The translations under genes were made by a program, and so were the position numbers. A stretch of DNA of 39,764 nucleotides, from positions 1-39,764 of the forward strand of contig VGEU01000019.1 in NCBI GenBank assembly GCA_016869145.1. Reading direction: 5' to 3'. The notes under the pieces were generated by a model that saw only the letters and a list, made by a program, of their open reading frames with translations, was not told where the DNA came from and searched no databases. This stretch comes from Alphaproteobacteria bacterium (GTDB lineage Bacteria; Pseudomonadota; Alphaproteobacteria; MPNO01; VGEU01). This document shows, in pieces, positions 31,840 through 39,764 of the stretch. How positions within the stretch are numbered: position 1 is the first letter of the stretch; each line of letters starts with the position of its first letter.

Positions 31840-32808
31840 ATGATCGACGCCGCCATTGTCGGGCTCGGCCGCTGGGGCCGGCTCCTGGTCGATTCCGTGC
31901 AGGGTCGGAGCAACACCATCCGCTTCGCCAAGGGCGTGACCCGGACCGCGGCGAAGGCGAGCGAGTATTGCCGCGACAAGGGGATCGAGCTCGTCGCGAG
32001 CTATGAGAGCGTGCTCGCCGACCCGAAGATCCAGGCCGTGGTGCTGGCGACGCCGCACACGCAGCACTTCGACCAGATCATGGCCGCGGCGGCGGCGCGG
32101 AAGCACGTCTTCGCCGAGAAGCCGTTCACGCTGACCCGCGCCGAGGCCGAGAAGGCGATCCGCGCCTGCCAGGCCGCCGGAATCGCGGTCGGCATCGGTC
32201 ACAACCGGCGCTTCCTCCCCAATACCGCCGAGCTCAAGCGCATGATCACCGCGGGCGAGCTCGGCCGGCTCCTCCACGTCGAGGGCAATTTCTCCGCCGA
32301 TCTCTCCGGCAATATCGACGCCTGGCGCAACTCGCGCGCCGAGAGCCCGGCCGGCGGCATGACCTCGCTCGGCATCCACGTCATCGACGCGATGATCCAT
32401 CTGTGCGGACCGATGACCGAGGTCGACGCGCGGAGCGTCCGCATCGCGATGCCGTTCGACGTCGATGATTCGACGATGGTGTTCCTCCGCTTCGCCTCGG
32501 GCATCACCGGCTATCTCGGCTCGGTCGCCTATACCGGATCGCTGTGGCACGTGCGGGTGTTGGGCACCGGCGGCTGGGCCGAGGTCAACGCGCACGAGGG
32601 TTTCGCCATGGCGCTCCGCGGCAAGGCGCAGGCGGCGCGCACATTCCCGCCCTTCGATTCGCTCCGCGCCGAGCTCGAGGCGTTCGCCGCCGCCGCCGCC
32701 GGCGGGCCCGCCTTCCCGATCACGCCCGACCAGATCGTGCACGCGACCGGCGTGCTCGAGGCGATCGTCGCCTCGGCCGCGAAGGGCCGCCCGCAGGCGG
32801 TCGCGTAG
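31840..32808 (+). CDS. Gfo/Idh/MocA-family oxidoreductase
   Basis: A 322-residue NAD(P)-dependent dehydrogenase with an N-terminal Rossmann fold (AAIVGLGRWGRLL, GxGxxG) and the family motif AEKPFTL, where the Lys of EKP is a conserved catalytic-site residue. GIGHNRRFLP and GGMTSLGIHVIDAMIHLCG follow, the latter with the conserved Asp/His segment (D...H). GGGGGAGG lies just before the ATG. It is probably co-transcribed with the aldehyde dehydrogenase. Family members oxidise sugars, inositols or similar hydroxy compounds. The substrate here is open. Confidence 0.93.
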   Translation: MIDAAIVGLGRWGRLLVDSVQGRSNTIRFAKGVTRTAAKASEYCRDKGIELVASYESVLADPKIQAVVLATPHTQHFDQIMAAAAARKHVFAEKPFTLTRAEAEKAIRACQAAGIAVGIGHNRRFLPNTAELKRMITAGELGRLLHVEGNFSADLSGNIDAWRNSRAESPAGGMTSLGIHVIDAMIHLCGPMTEVDARSVRIAMPFDVDDSTMVFLRFASGITGYLGSVAYTGSLWHVRVLGTGGWAEVNAHEGFAMALRGKAQAARTFPPFDSLRAELEAFAAAAAGGPAFPITPDQIVHATGVLEAIVASAAKGRPQAVA

Positions 32809-32949
32809 GCCGCCCTCGCCCGGCGCGGAAGCGTTGGGGCCGCGCGCGGACGACGGCGGAGGACGGACGACGGCGGTCGCTCCCGCCGCTCACCGCAAGT
32901 TGAACGAGACCCGCTTGCGAGGCAGAGAGGGCTGAGGCGAGCATGCGCC

Positions 32950-33948
32950 ATGCTCGCGCGCCGCACGCTCGTCCTTCTGTTTTTGTCCTTCTTTCTGGTC
33001 GTCCCGCTCCGGGTCGCGCCCGCCATCGCCGATCCGCCGCCGCGGTCCTGGACGTTCGAGTGGACGCGGACCGATTTCACCCGGACGTCGGTGCCGTTCG
33101 CCGAGATCCCCTCCGGCGGACCGCCCAAGGACGGCATTCCCTCGATCGACGCACCGCGCTTCGTCGCGATCGCCGACGCCCCCGCTCTCGCCGACAACGA
33201 GCCGGTGATCGGCTTCATCAACGGCGGCGACGCGCGCGCCTATCCGCTCCGCATCCTGACCTGGCACGAGATCGTCAACGACGTCGGCGGCGGCCGGCCG
33301 GTCGCCGTGACTTATTGCCCGCTGTGCAACGCCGCGATCGTGTTCGACCGCAGCGTCGACGGCCGCACGCGCTCGTTCGGGACGACCGGCAAGCTCCGCA
33401 AGTCGGACCTCGTGATGTACGACCGCGAGACCGAAAGCTGGTGGCAGCAATTCAGCGGCGAGGCGATCGTCGGCGCCGAGACCGGCAAGCGCCTGGTCGC
33501 GCTGCCGGCCCGGCTCGAGTCCTGGGCGCGGTTCAAGGCGCGGGCGCCCGAGGGAAAGGTACTGGTGCCGAACGATCCGGACGCACGGCCCTATGGGACC
33601 AACCCCTATGTCGGCTATGACAGCGCGGCCGCGCCGTTCCTCTACGACGGCGCCATGCCCGCCGGCATCGCACCGCTCGCCTATGTCGTCGTCGTCGGCA
33701 AGGAGGCATGGGCGCTCGAGCTCCTCAGGAAGCGGGGCCGCATCGAAACCGGCGCGCGCGTGATCGAGTGGCAGCCGGGGAAGTCATCGGCACTCGATGC
33801 GCATCGCATCGCCGAGGGGCGCGACATCGGCAACGTCGTCGTGCGGCGCCGCACCGCCGACGGGCTCGCCGATGCCGTGCACGACGTCACCTTCGCGTTC
33901 GTCTTCCACGCCTTCGTGCCCGACGGCACCATCCATCGCGCCGAGTGA
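32950..33948 (+). CDS. DUF3179-domain exported protein
   Basis: A 332-residue protein with a Sec signal peptide (about 1-27, LVLLFLSFFLVVPL core). The remainder matches the DUF3179 family: VIGFINGGDARAYPLRILTWHEIVND, then VAVTYCPLCNAAIVFDR with a CPLC motif, then SDLVMYDRETESWWQQFSGEAIVG and the C-terminal PYVGYD segment. The paired Cys in CPLC could bind a metal or form a redox disulfide. No biochemical role is established for DUF3179. It lies 141 bases after the oxidoreductase gene and may be independently transcribed. Confidence 0.9.
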   Translation: MLARRTLVLLFLSFFLVVPLRVAPAIADPPPRSWTFEWTRTDFTRTSVPFAEIPSGGPPKDGIPSIDAPRFVAIADAPALADNEPVIGFINGGDARAYPLRILTWHEIVNDVGGGRPVAVTYCPLCNAAIVFDRSVDGRTRSFGTTGKLRKSDLVMYDRETESWWQQFSGEAIVGAETGKRLVALPARLESWARFKARAPEGKVLVPNDPDARPYGTNPYVGYDSAAAPFLYDGAMPAGIAPLAYVVVVGKEAWALELLRKRGRIETGARVIEWQPGKSSALDAHRIAEGRDIGNVVVRRRTADGLADAVHDVTFAFVFHAFVPDGTIHRAE

Positions 33949-33957
33949 CGCCGCCGG

Positions 33958-34521
33958 TCACTCGGACTGCGGCGCCGCGCCCTTGACGACGTGGAAGGGC
34001 CTGCCCGGCACCTCCTCGAACATCAGGTTGCGCTCGCCGGCGCGGGCCGGGAAGTCCTGCACACCGATCATGATGGCCGGCTCGGTGCCGGTGTTGAAGT
34101 GCTCGTGCAGCGACCACGCCGGGCACATGAATGTGTCCCCCTTCTCCCAGTCGATGCGCACGCCCTCGACGATCGAATACCCGGTGCCCTGCATCATGTG
34201 GTAGATCGCGAAGGTGTTGTGCCGGTGCGCCTTGACGTGCTCGCCCGGGTTGATCCACTGCATGCCGAAATAGAGCGTCGGGGCGCAGGCGCCGCTGTCG
34301 CCGAGGTCGTCGTGCACGAGGCCGATGAAGCGCCGATCGGCGTTCTTGTTCGGGTTGTCGCTCATGCCCTTCAGCACCGCCTCGACATCGCGCCAGCGCC
34401 ACAGCGCCGGGCGGAGCGGCGTCTTGACGAGAAACGGGTAGTACTCCTCGTCGGTCATGATGCGTGCCCACGGCGAGGTCTTCTTCGACGCGGGCTCGTT
34501 CGGCTTCCCGGCCTCCTCCAT
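33958..34521 (-). CDS. Single-domain cupin, related to gentisate 1,2-dioxygenase N-terminal half
   Basis: A 187-residue protein starting at ATG 34521 (a GTG at 34530 would add three residues). It opens with a short charged stretch, then PALWRWRDVEAVL and TLYFGMQWINPGEHVKAHRHNTFAIYHMMQGTGYSIVEG. The cupin metal residues are the HRH pair plus Glu/His in the second motif GDTFMCPAWSLHEHFNTG. The order and wording closely follow the first cupin of gentisate or 1-hydroxy-2-naphthoate dioxygenases, but at about half their length. A ring-cleaving role is possible but unproven. It is downstream of the di-metal oxidase-like gene on the same strand. Confidence 0.83.
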   Translation of the reverse strand: MEEAGKPNEPASKKTSPWARIMTDEEYYPFLVKTPLRPALWRWRDVEAVLKGMSDNPNKNADRRFIGLVHDDLGDSGACAPTLYFGMQWINPGEHVKAHRHNTFAIYHMMQGTGYSIVEGVRIDWEKGDTFMCPAWSLHEHFNTGTEPAIMIGVQDFPARAGERNLMFEEVPGRPFHVVKGAAPQSE

Positions 34522-34544
34522 GACCGTCACCCGATCGCCGCCGG

Positions 34545-35294
34545 TCAGGCCGCGAGGCCGGGTGGCATCAGGTCCTTCTCGCCCAGCACCTCGGTCCGGT
34601 AGAGATCGGTGATCGAGGCCCAGCGCAGCTTGCACGCTTCCTCCGACACCGCGAAGGCGCGCTCTGCCACCTCGGCCGTGTCGATGTACTTGGCGCAGAG
34701 CGCGAGCTGGCGCTCGGAGTGCTCGCGGTCGGCCTCGGCGTGCTCGGCGAAGAAGGCGATCTCCTCGGCGTCGCGCTTGTAGCCGTAATGCTTCTCGAAC
34801 GCCGGCAGCGTGATCTCGGTGTTGAGCGCGACCTGCTGGCCCTCCTGGGTCGACTGCATGGCAAGCGCGGCGCCGAGCGGCTCCTCGCGCAGCACGTGGA
34901 CATAATGGAGCCGGCGCGCCCACCACGCCGGCGTCGGCTCGATCGTGCGCACCGCATCCTCGCCGAGGCCGGCGGCGCGGCAGAAATCGAAGATCATCTT
35001 GTTGTGGTCGTGCGGCACGTGGCCGGGCACGGGGATGGCGCGCATCCCCTCCTCCTCGGCGAGGTTCTCGACGATCGCCTTGCGCACGTCGACTGGCGCT
35101 CGCCACAGGAGGAAGCCGAACGAGGGTTGCGCCATCTGGACGAAGCGGTAGTGGTGCGCCATGTAGACGCCGAGCGCGCGCAAGGGGAGCTTCCCTTCCG
35201 CCATCCGCTGGAAGAACGGATGCTTCTTGGTATGCCATTTCTCGCGGATCGCGATGACTTCCTTCGCCGCCTCGAGACCGACCTTCACCGCCAT
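34545..35294 (-). CDS. PqqC/CADD-like heme-oxygenase-fold (di-metal oxidase-like) protein
   Basis: A 249-residue all-helical protein of the TenA/PqqC/heme-oxygenase-like group. It contains HHYRFVQMAQPSFG, an acidic helix ENLAEEEG (Glu80-82), Glu160 and EHAEADREH. In the last, His185, Asp189 and His192 have the H-x3-D-x2-H spacing used as metal ligands in CADD-type di-iron oxidases. This favours a metal-dependent oxidase rather than a TenA thiaminase. PqqC itself is less likely because no pqq genes are present. It lies 35 bases after a TAXI binding-protein gene and 23 bases before the cupin gene, so the three probably form one operon. Confidence 0.82.
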   Translation of the reverse strand: MAVKVGLEAAKEVIAIREKWHTKKHPFFQRMAEGKLPLRALGVYMAHHYRFVQMAQPSFGFLLWRAPVDVRKAIVENLAEEEGMRAIPVPGHVPHDHNKMIFDFCRAAGLGEDAVRTIEPTPAWWARRLHYVHVLREEPLGAALAMQSTQEGQQVALNTEITLPAFEKHYGYKRDAEEIAFFAEHAEADREHSERQLALCAKYIDTAEVAERAFAVSEEACKLRWASITDLYRTEVLGEKDLMPPGLAA

Positions 35295-35329
35295 GGTGCT
35301 CTCCTGTTGTTGTCGGCGCCGCGGCGCCG

Positions 35330-36322
35330 CTATTGACCCGCACGCGTATTGAGGGCGTCCGCCTCGCGCGTCCAGACCCCCTTCTCGCGGTAGAACGCGA
35401 TCGCCGCCGGATGATAGGGGACGACCGGCAGATCGCTGACCGCGACCTGGTTGGTGAAGCCGCGGAGCGAGGGGTGCGTCGCGATCAGCTCCTGCTCGCG
35501 GTCCCAGAGCGCGGTGAGGATCTTGCGCACCACCTCGGCCCGCACGCCGTTATGCGCGAGAAGATAGCTGTCATAGGTGATCATCGTCGTCGGCTCGTCG
35601 ACCCCGATGCGGGGATCGGCCTCGACGGTGGTGAGCTTGGCGCCCGGGAAGATGCCCTTGCGCAGCGTCTCGAGCGCGGCCGGGGTGTTCTCGATCGCGA
35701 CATAGCGGATCGGCGACTTGGCGTGGAGCTCGCGCACCACCGGCATCCCGAACGAGGCCCAGCACGCATCGACGCGACCCGCGCCCATCGCCTCGATGCC
35801 GTTGACGGCGCCCGTCACCGGCACCTGGACCACGTCGTTCCAGCCGAGACGCGCGGTCGCGAGCGTCGCCTCGACCGATTCCACGATCGCCGAGTGGCCG
35901 CCGAAGTTGCCGCATATGCGCTTGCCGCGGATGTCCTTGACGGTCTTGATCCCGCTCTCGCGCGTCGCGATGAACGAGAGCATCAGCCCGCGCTCGCCGG
36001 AGCGGAGGATGCGAAGATTGACGAGCGGCTTGCCGCGCGGCGCCTCGCCACGCGCGCCGCGATAGGCGCTGGTCGAGGAGATCGCGGCGAGGTCGATCTC
36101 GCCGTCGTTGAGGGCGGCGATATAGGCATCGGGCCCGGCGAAGGGCCGGACGACGGCGCGGACGTCGGAGCCCTCGCCGATGACCTTGGCAAGGCCGGAG
36201 CCCATCGCGTTGAAGGTGGTGCCGGGTCGATCGGTCGCGAGCGCGAGCGTCTGGGCGGCGAGCGGGGTCGCGGCGAGCAGCATCGCGCCCGTGACCACGA
36301 TCGCGCCGAACCGAAGCCGCAT
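35330..36322 (-). CDS. TAXI-family TRAP transporter solute-binding protein
   Basis: A 330-residue periplasmic receptor of the TAXI group of TRAP transporters. It has a Sec signal peptide (about 1-23, ending PLAAQ) and typical features including TFNAMGSGLAKVI, AALNDGEIDLAAISS, IRGKRICGNFGGHSA and EAMGAGRVDACWASFG. TAXI receptors normally work with a fused DctQM (TRAP 4TM/12TM) protein, and none is in the window. It heads a minus-strand operon with a di-metal oxidase-like gene and a cupin gene, and is divergent from a Rieske oxygenase. This suggests it collects an aromatic or organic-acid substrate. Confidence 0.9.
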   Translation of the reverse strand: MRLRFGAIVVTGAMLLAATPLAAQTLALATDRPGTTFNAMGSGLAKVIGEGSDVRAVVRPFAGPDAYIAALNDGEIDLAAISSTSAYRGARGEAPRGKPLVNLRILRSGERGLMLSFIATRESGIKTVKDIRGKRICGNFGGHSAIVESVEATLATARLGWNDVVQVPVTGAVNGIEAMGAGRVDACWASFGMPVVRELHAKSPIRYVAIENTPAALETLRKGIFPGAKLTTVEADPRIGVDEPTTMITYDSYLLAHNGVRAEVVRKILTALWDREQELIATHPSLRGFTNQVAVSDLPVVPYHPAAIAFYREKGVWTREADALNTRAGQ

Positions 36323-36481
36323 CGAAACCTCCCTGTCTTATGTTCCGCCCGCATGCCGGTTTGGCTCAGTCTGCCCCAAGCCGCACCCCGCCAGCAACAG
36401 ATGCCGCCCGCCCCGATTGCGCGGCGGGGGCCGGATGCTATGCTCGGCCTTGCCAAACGCGGCGCGGACGGGAGTGGGCGG

Positions 36482-37540
36482 ATGTTCTTGCGCGAACACT
36501 GGTATGTCGCGGCCTGGGCGGAGGAGATCGGGGAGGCACCGGTCGCCCGGGTGATCCTCGGCGAGCCGATCGTATTGTTCCGCAAGGCCGATGGCGCGCC
36601 GGTCGCGCTCGAGGACCGCTGCCCGCACCGGAACCTGCCGTTGAGCGCCGGGCGCCGCCGGGGCGATGCGCTCGAATGCGGCTATCACGGCATGGTGTTC
36701 GCGGCCGATGGCGTGTGCACGTTCGTGCCGAACCAGGCCGTGCCGGCCTGGGCCAGGGTGCGGGCCTATCCGGTGGTCGAGCGCGACCGCTGGGTGTTCA
36801 TCTGGATGGGCGACCCCGCGCGCGCCGATCCCGCGCGCGTGCCGGGCTACAACCACCGCTTCGCCGATCCGGACTGGCGCGTGGTCAACGGCAAGGCGAC
36901 GGTCAAGGGCGGCTACCGGCTGATCCTCGACAATCTCCTCGACCTCTCCCACCTCGCTTATGTGCACAACTCCTCGACCGGCAACGCCGCGGTCGCCGAG
37001 CGCGCCGAGATCATCTTTTCGACCGAGGGCGACCGCGTGCGCCAGGTCCGCTTCATGCGCGACATCCCGCCGGCGCCGGTCTTCGTCGACTATGCCGGCT
37101 ACGACGCCAATATCGACCGCTGGCAGACGACGCTCTACATGCCGCCGTCCTACATCTTCATCAATAACGGTACGCTGCGGGCCGGCAATGCGCGCCCCGA
37201 CGAGGCCGCGCTTCGGAGCCAGGGCAGCTGGGGGTTCGAGGTCTACCACGCCATCACGCCCGAGACCGAGGCCACCTCGCACCAGTTCTGGGCGGTCGCC
37301 CATCCGGCGCCGTTCGTCGCGCCGGAGAAGCTCGCGCGCTTCAACGTCCAGATGCGGAACGTCATCGAGGAGGACCGCGTCGTCTACGAGGCGCAGCAGC
37401 GGGCGATCGACCGCGACCCGGACGCGATCGGGCGCGACGTCAATCCGCGCGGCACGATCGAGGCCGACCAGGGCCTCCTCGCGATGCGTCGCGTGATCCG
37501 CCGGCTATACGGCGAGGAGCAGAAGGCGGCGGCCGGCTGA
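36482..37540 (+). CDS. Rieske 2Fe-2S aromatic ring oxygenase / O-demethylase, oxygenase subunit
   Basis: A 352-residue oxygenase of the vanillate demethylase (VanA)-like group. The Rieske motif is Cys47-Pro-His49 (DRCPHRN) and Cys66-x2-His69 (ECGYHG). The mononuclear iron motif is DNLLDLSHLAYVH with Asp154 bridging and His157 and His162 as ligands. The third ligand should lie in the C-terminal half. It opens MFLREHWYVAAWAEEIG, standard for the family, and GGGAGTGGGCGG precedes the ATG. No ferredoxin reductase gene is adjacent, so electrons must come from a distant reductase. It is divergent from the TAXI/oxidase/cupin operon with 159 bases between. Confidence 0.93.
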   Translation: MFLREHWYVAAWAEEIGEAPVARVILGEPIVLFRKADGAPVALEDRCPHRNLPLSAGRRRGDALECGYHGMVFAADGVCTFVPNQAVPAWARVRAYPVVERDRWVFIWMGDPARADPARVPGYNHRFADPDWRVVNGKATVKGGYRLILDNLLDLSHLAYVHNSSTGNAAVAERAEIIFSTEGDRVRQVRFMRDIPPAPVFVDYAGYDANIDRWQTTLYMPPSYIFINNGTLRAGNARPDEAALRSQGSWGFEVYHAITPETEATSHQFWAVAHPAPFVAPEKLARFNVQMRNVIEEDRVVYEAQQRAIDRDPDAIGRDVNPRGTIEADQGLLAMRRVIRRLYGEEQKAAAG

Positions 37541-37544
37541 ACGA

Positions 37545-38363
37545 TCAGAGCGCGGGGCCCGGGCTCGCGAGGTGGTGGGCGACGAGCTCCGTGGTGATGA
37601 AGTCGTAGGCCTCGTCGACCGAATCGGTGCGGTGCACAAGCGCGACGTCGGCCGCATCGATCATGCCCCAGTGCGCCATCGCCTCGAAATTGACCACCTT
37701 GTCCCAGTAGCTCGTCCCGAACAGCACGATCGGGAGCTTCTTGGTCATCTTGTGGGTCTGGATCAGCGTCAGCGCCTCGAACAGCTCGTCGAGCGTGCCG
37801 AAGCCACCCGGCATGATCACCATCGCCTTGGCGAGATAGAGGAACCAGTATTTGCGCATGAAGAAGTAGTGGAACTCGAAGGCGAGCTTCCGCGTGATAT
37901 AGGGATTGCCCTGCGCCTCGAAGGGCAGCGAGATGCAGAGCCCGACATTCTCGCCCTTGGCCTCCGAGGCGCCGCGATTGGCCGCCTCCATGATGCCCGG
38001 ACCGCCGCCCGAGCAGACGACGAAGCGCCGGCCGGAGCCCTTGAGGCCCTTCGACCACGTGGTGAGACGGCGGGCGAGCTCGCGCGTGTCCTCGTAGTAG
38101 CGTGACATCTCGAGCATGCGCGTGGCGGCGGCGCGGTGGCCGGGCGCACCGGTCGCCGCGGCGAGCCGCTCTTCGGCCTCGGCGCGCGAGGGGATCCGCG
38201 CCGAGCCGAAGAACAGGATCGTGTCGCGCACCCGGAGCCGATCGAAGCGCTCCTTGGGCTCGAGATATTCGGCGACGATGCGGATCGGCCGCGCATCGGG
38301 GCTCGCGAGGAACTCCTCGTCGAGATAGGCCTTCTTGGGCTTGAACGGCGTGTCGTTCCGCAT
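37545..38363 (-). CDS. LOG-family (TIGR00730) protein, probable nucleoside-monophosphate phosphoribohydrolase
   Basis: A 272-residue Rossmann-like protein. It carries the two family hallmarks: SGGGPGIMEAANRGA and MPGGFGTLDELFEA (PGGxGTxxE), which form the active site of LOG-type enzymes that cleave ribose-5-phosphate from AMP or cytokinin nucleotides. Bacterial members were long misnamed lysine decarboxylases. It has about 95 extra residues before the first motif compared with short LOG proteins, as in the longer type II form. The ATG at 38363 has GGGAA upstream. It is convergent with the Rieske gene, with four bases between the two stops. Confidence 0.9.
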   Translation of the reverse strand: MRNDTPFKPKKAYLDEEFLASPDARPIRIVAEYLEPKERFDRLRVRDTILFFGSARIPSRAEAEERLAAATGAPGHRAAATRMLEMSRYYEDTRELARRLTTWSKGLKGSGRRFVVCSGGGPGIMEAANRGASEAKGENVGLCISLPFEAQGNPYITRKLAFEFHYFFMRKYWFLYLAKAMVIMPGGFGTLDELFEALTLIQTHKMTKKLPIVLFGTSYWDKVVNFEAMAHWGMIDAADVALVHRTDSVDEAYDFITTELVAHHLASPGPAL

Positions 38364-38479
38364 CGTTGGTTCCCGGCTGAGGCTGAGGTCGGATCGGACC
38401 CGATCGAGCCTAACGGTTCGTTGACGCGGCCGGCAACGGCGCTGCACGGGCGCGGGATTCGCGTTAATCTGGCCGCCCC

Positions 38480-39724
38480 ATGAACCCCTATCTCGCCGTC
38501 CTCGCCATCGTCCTCGCCGCCGTCGCGCTCCAGATCGCAAACGGGCTGTTCGGCACCTTCCTGCCGCTCCGCATGGCCGCGGACGGGTTCTCGGCGGCGG
38601 CGATCGGCACCGTCGTCACCGGCCATTCGATCGGATTCTTCGTCGGCTGCCTGACCGTGAGCCGGCTGATCCGCACCATCGGCCATATCCGCGCCTTCGC
38701 GGTGTTCGCCGCCGCCGCCTCGATCACGGTTCTGTCGTTCGCGATGGCGACCGACGTGATCTACTGGACGGCGCTCCGCGTCCTCCTCGGGTTCTGCTCG
38801 GCGGGCCTGTTCACGATCACCGAGAGCTGGCTTTCCGAGCGCACCGAGCCCGCCGCGCGCGGGCGCGTCATCGGCTTCTACATGGTGTTCAACCGGCTCT
38901 CCTTCGCGACCGGCCAGCTATTGGTCGCCGCCGGCGACATCATGGGCCTCGGCCTCTTCATGATCACCGCGGCCGCCTACACGACCGCCATGATCCCGAT
39001 CGCGACGACGCGCGCCTCGAGCCCGCCGATCCCGGGCGTCGTCACCATGAACCCGCTCGCCCTCATCGCGATCGCGCCGGCGGGCGTGGTCGGCTGCTTC
39101 GTGTCCGGCCTCACCAACACGACGATCATCGGGCTGATGCCGGTCTACGGCACCGGGCTCGCCCTCAGCGCCGGCGCGATCTCGATCCTCCTCGCGCTGA
39201 TGCAGGTCGGAAGCCTCGTCTCGCAGTGGCCGCTCGGTCTGATCTCGGACCGCATGGATCGCCGCCGCGTGATCGTGTTCATCTCGCTCGGCAACGCCCT
39301 CGTCTCGGCGATCATCGTCGCGGTCGGCGTGGCGCCGGTCTGGGTGCTGGTGCCGCTGTCGCTCCTGTGGGGCGCGTTCGCGCTCTCGCTCTATGCGATC
39401 TGTCTTGCGCACGCCTCCGACCACGCGCCGCCCGACCGCATCGTCGCGCTGGTGAGCAACCTCCTCCTCGTCTGGGGGGCGGGATCGGTGGTCGGGCCGC
39501 CGATCGCCACCGCGATGATCTCGATCCTCGGGCCGGGTGGGCTCTTCGTCTACTCGGCCGCGGTCGCGCTCGTCCTCGCCGCCTTCGTCGCCTGGCGCAT
39601 GACGCGGCGCGCGCCGGTGCCGGCCGATCTCCGCGAGCGTTTCGTCACCGTGCCGGAGACGACGCCGACGGTCGCCGAGCTCGATCCGCGCCGCGCCGAC
39701 GAGCGCGGCGCGGGGACGCGCTAG
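38480..39724 (+). CDS. MFS transporter (YcaD-like)
   Basis: A 414-residue major facilitator with about 12 membrane helices. It opens NPYLAVLAIVLAAVALQIANGLFGTFLPLRM and contains the intracellular loop features of the superfamily: ESWLSERTEPAARGRVIGFYMV between helices 4 and 5, and QWPLGLISDRMDRRRVIVF between helices 8 and 9. The helix content and ESWLSE segment resemble YcaD-type MFS proteins of unknown substrate. The hydrophilic C-terminal tail is about 40 residues. Its stop overlaps the 3' end of a minus-strand gene by a few bases. Confidence 0.92.
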   Translation: MNPYLAVLAIVLAAVALQIANGLFGTFLPLRMAADGFSAAAIGTVVTGHSIGFFVGCLTVSRLIRTIGHIRAFAVFAAAASITVLSFAMATDVIYWTALRVLLGFCSAGLFTITESWLSERTEPAARGRVIGFYMVFNRLSFATGQLLVAAGDIMGLGLFMITAAAYTTAMIPIATTRASSPPIPGVVTMNPLALIAIAPAGVVGCFVSGLTNTTIIGLMPVYGTGLALSAGAISILLALMQVGSLVSQWPLGLISDRMDRRRVIVFISLGNALVSAIIVAVGVAPVWVLVPLSLLWGAFALSLYAICLAHASDHAPPDRIVALVSNLLLVWGAGSVVGPPIATAMISILGPGGLFVYSAAVALVLAAFVAWRMTRRAPVPADLRERFVTVPETTPTVAELDPRRADERGAGTR

Positions 39725-39764
39725 CGCCGGCGCCGCCCGCCGAGGATCGCGCCGAGGACGCCGC
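39721..39764 (-). CDS. 3' end of a minus-strand gene, possibly HerA-like (DUF853)
   Basis: Only the last 13 codons and the TAG stop (39723-39721) lie in the window. They encode GVLGAILGGRRRR. A C-terminus of GxLGxxLGG followed by Arg residues is what I recall for the DUF853/YjgR HerA-like helicase family, but so short a tail cannot prove it. It is convergent with the MFS gene and overlaps its stop by three bases. Confidence 0.35.
   Translation of the reverse strand, partial: GVLGAILGGRRRR

Noticed and set aside
1-39764. CRISPR arrays, tRNA or rRNA genes, phage genes
   Set aside because: No regularly spaced 25-40 base repeats, cloverleaf arrangements, rRNA-like stretches or phage structural motifs were seen on either strand.

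Overview
The window is about 39.8 kb of very GC-rich, densely packed bacterial DNA. Codon use, gene content (clpS-clpA beside a D-Ala-D-Ala carboxypeptidase with a SPOR domain, galU-ugd-phosphohexomutase, abundant TRAP/TAXI binding proteins, CoA catabolic genes) and frequent ATGA start-stop overlaps point to an alphaproteobacterium. The order cannot be settled from this stretch alone (Rhodospirillales- or Hyphomicrobiales-like). No rRNA, tRNA or CRISPR array was found.

Layout. 1-317: end of an IS256-family element whose transposase runs off the left edge. 425-4030: clpA, clpS and a small lipoprotein, all on the minus strand. 4193-7210: dacA-type carboxypeptidase, then two tandem paralogous membrane proteins. 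7312-10785: two tandem TRAP DctP-type binding proteins followed by a UbiD-family decarboxylase. 10776-14910 (minus): gamma-glutamylcyclotransferase-like protein, then phosphohexomutase, UDP-glucose dehydrogenase and GalU, which together make UDP-glucuronate. 15072-18672 (minus): membrane J-domain protein, VWA protein and a large molybdopterin oxidoreductase. 18921-20151 (plus): VOC protein, cold-shock protein and a YkgJ-type cysteine-cluster protein.

20254-30005 (minus) is the most interesting block. Nine same-strand genes read ABC substrate-binding protein, permease and ATPase, enoyl-CoA hydratase, thiolase-fold protein, DUF35 protein, acyl-CoA ligase, acyl-CoA dehydrogenase and a second UbiD-family decarboxylase. 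This looks like one uptake-plus-catabolism unit for an unknown carboxylic acid: import, CoA activation, oxidation, hydration, and C-C cleavage by a thiolase-fold/DUF35 pair, with a prFMN-type decarboxylase at the end. Three features are odd. The thiolase-fold protein carries a histone-H1-like Lys/Ala/Arg tail of about 67 residues. It also appears to lack the usual thiolase Cys and GHP His. Its DUF35 partner has lost all four zinc-ribbon cysteines.

30300-33948 (plus): aldehyde dehydrogenase, Gfo/Idh/MocA oxidoreductase and a DUF3179 protein. 33958-36322 (minus): TAXI binding protein, PqqC/CADD-like di-metal oxidase-fold protein and a half-size gentisate-dioxygenase-like cupin, divergent from a Rieske oxygenase (36482-37540), so probably a second aromatic or organic-acid module. 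The window ends with a LOG-family protein, an MFS transporter and the last codons of a minus-strand gene.
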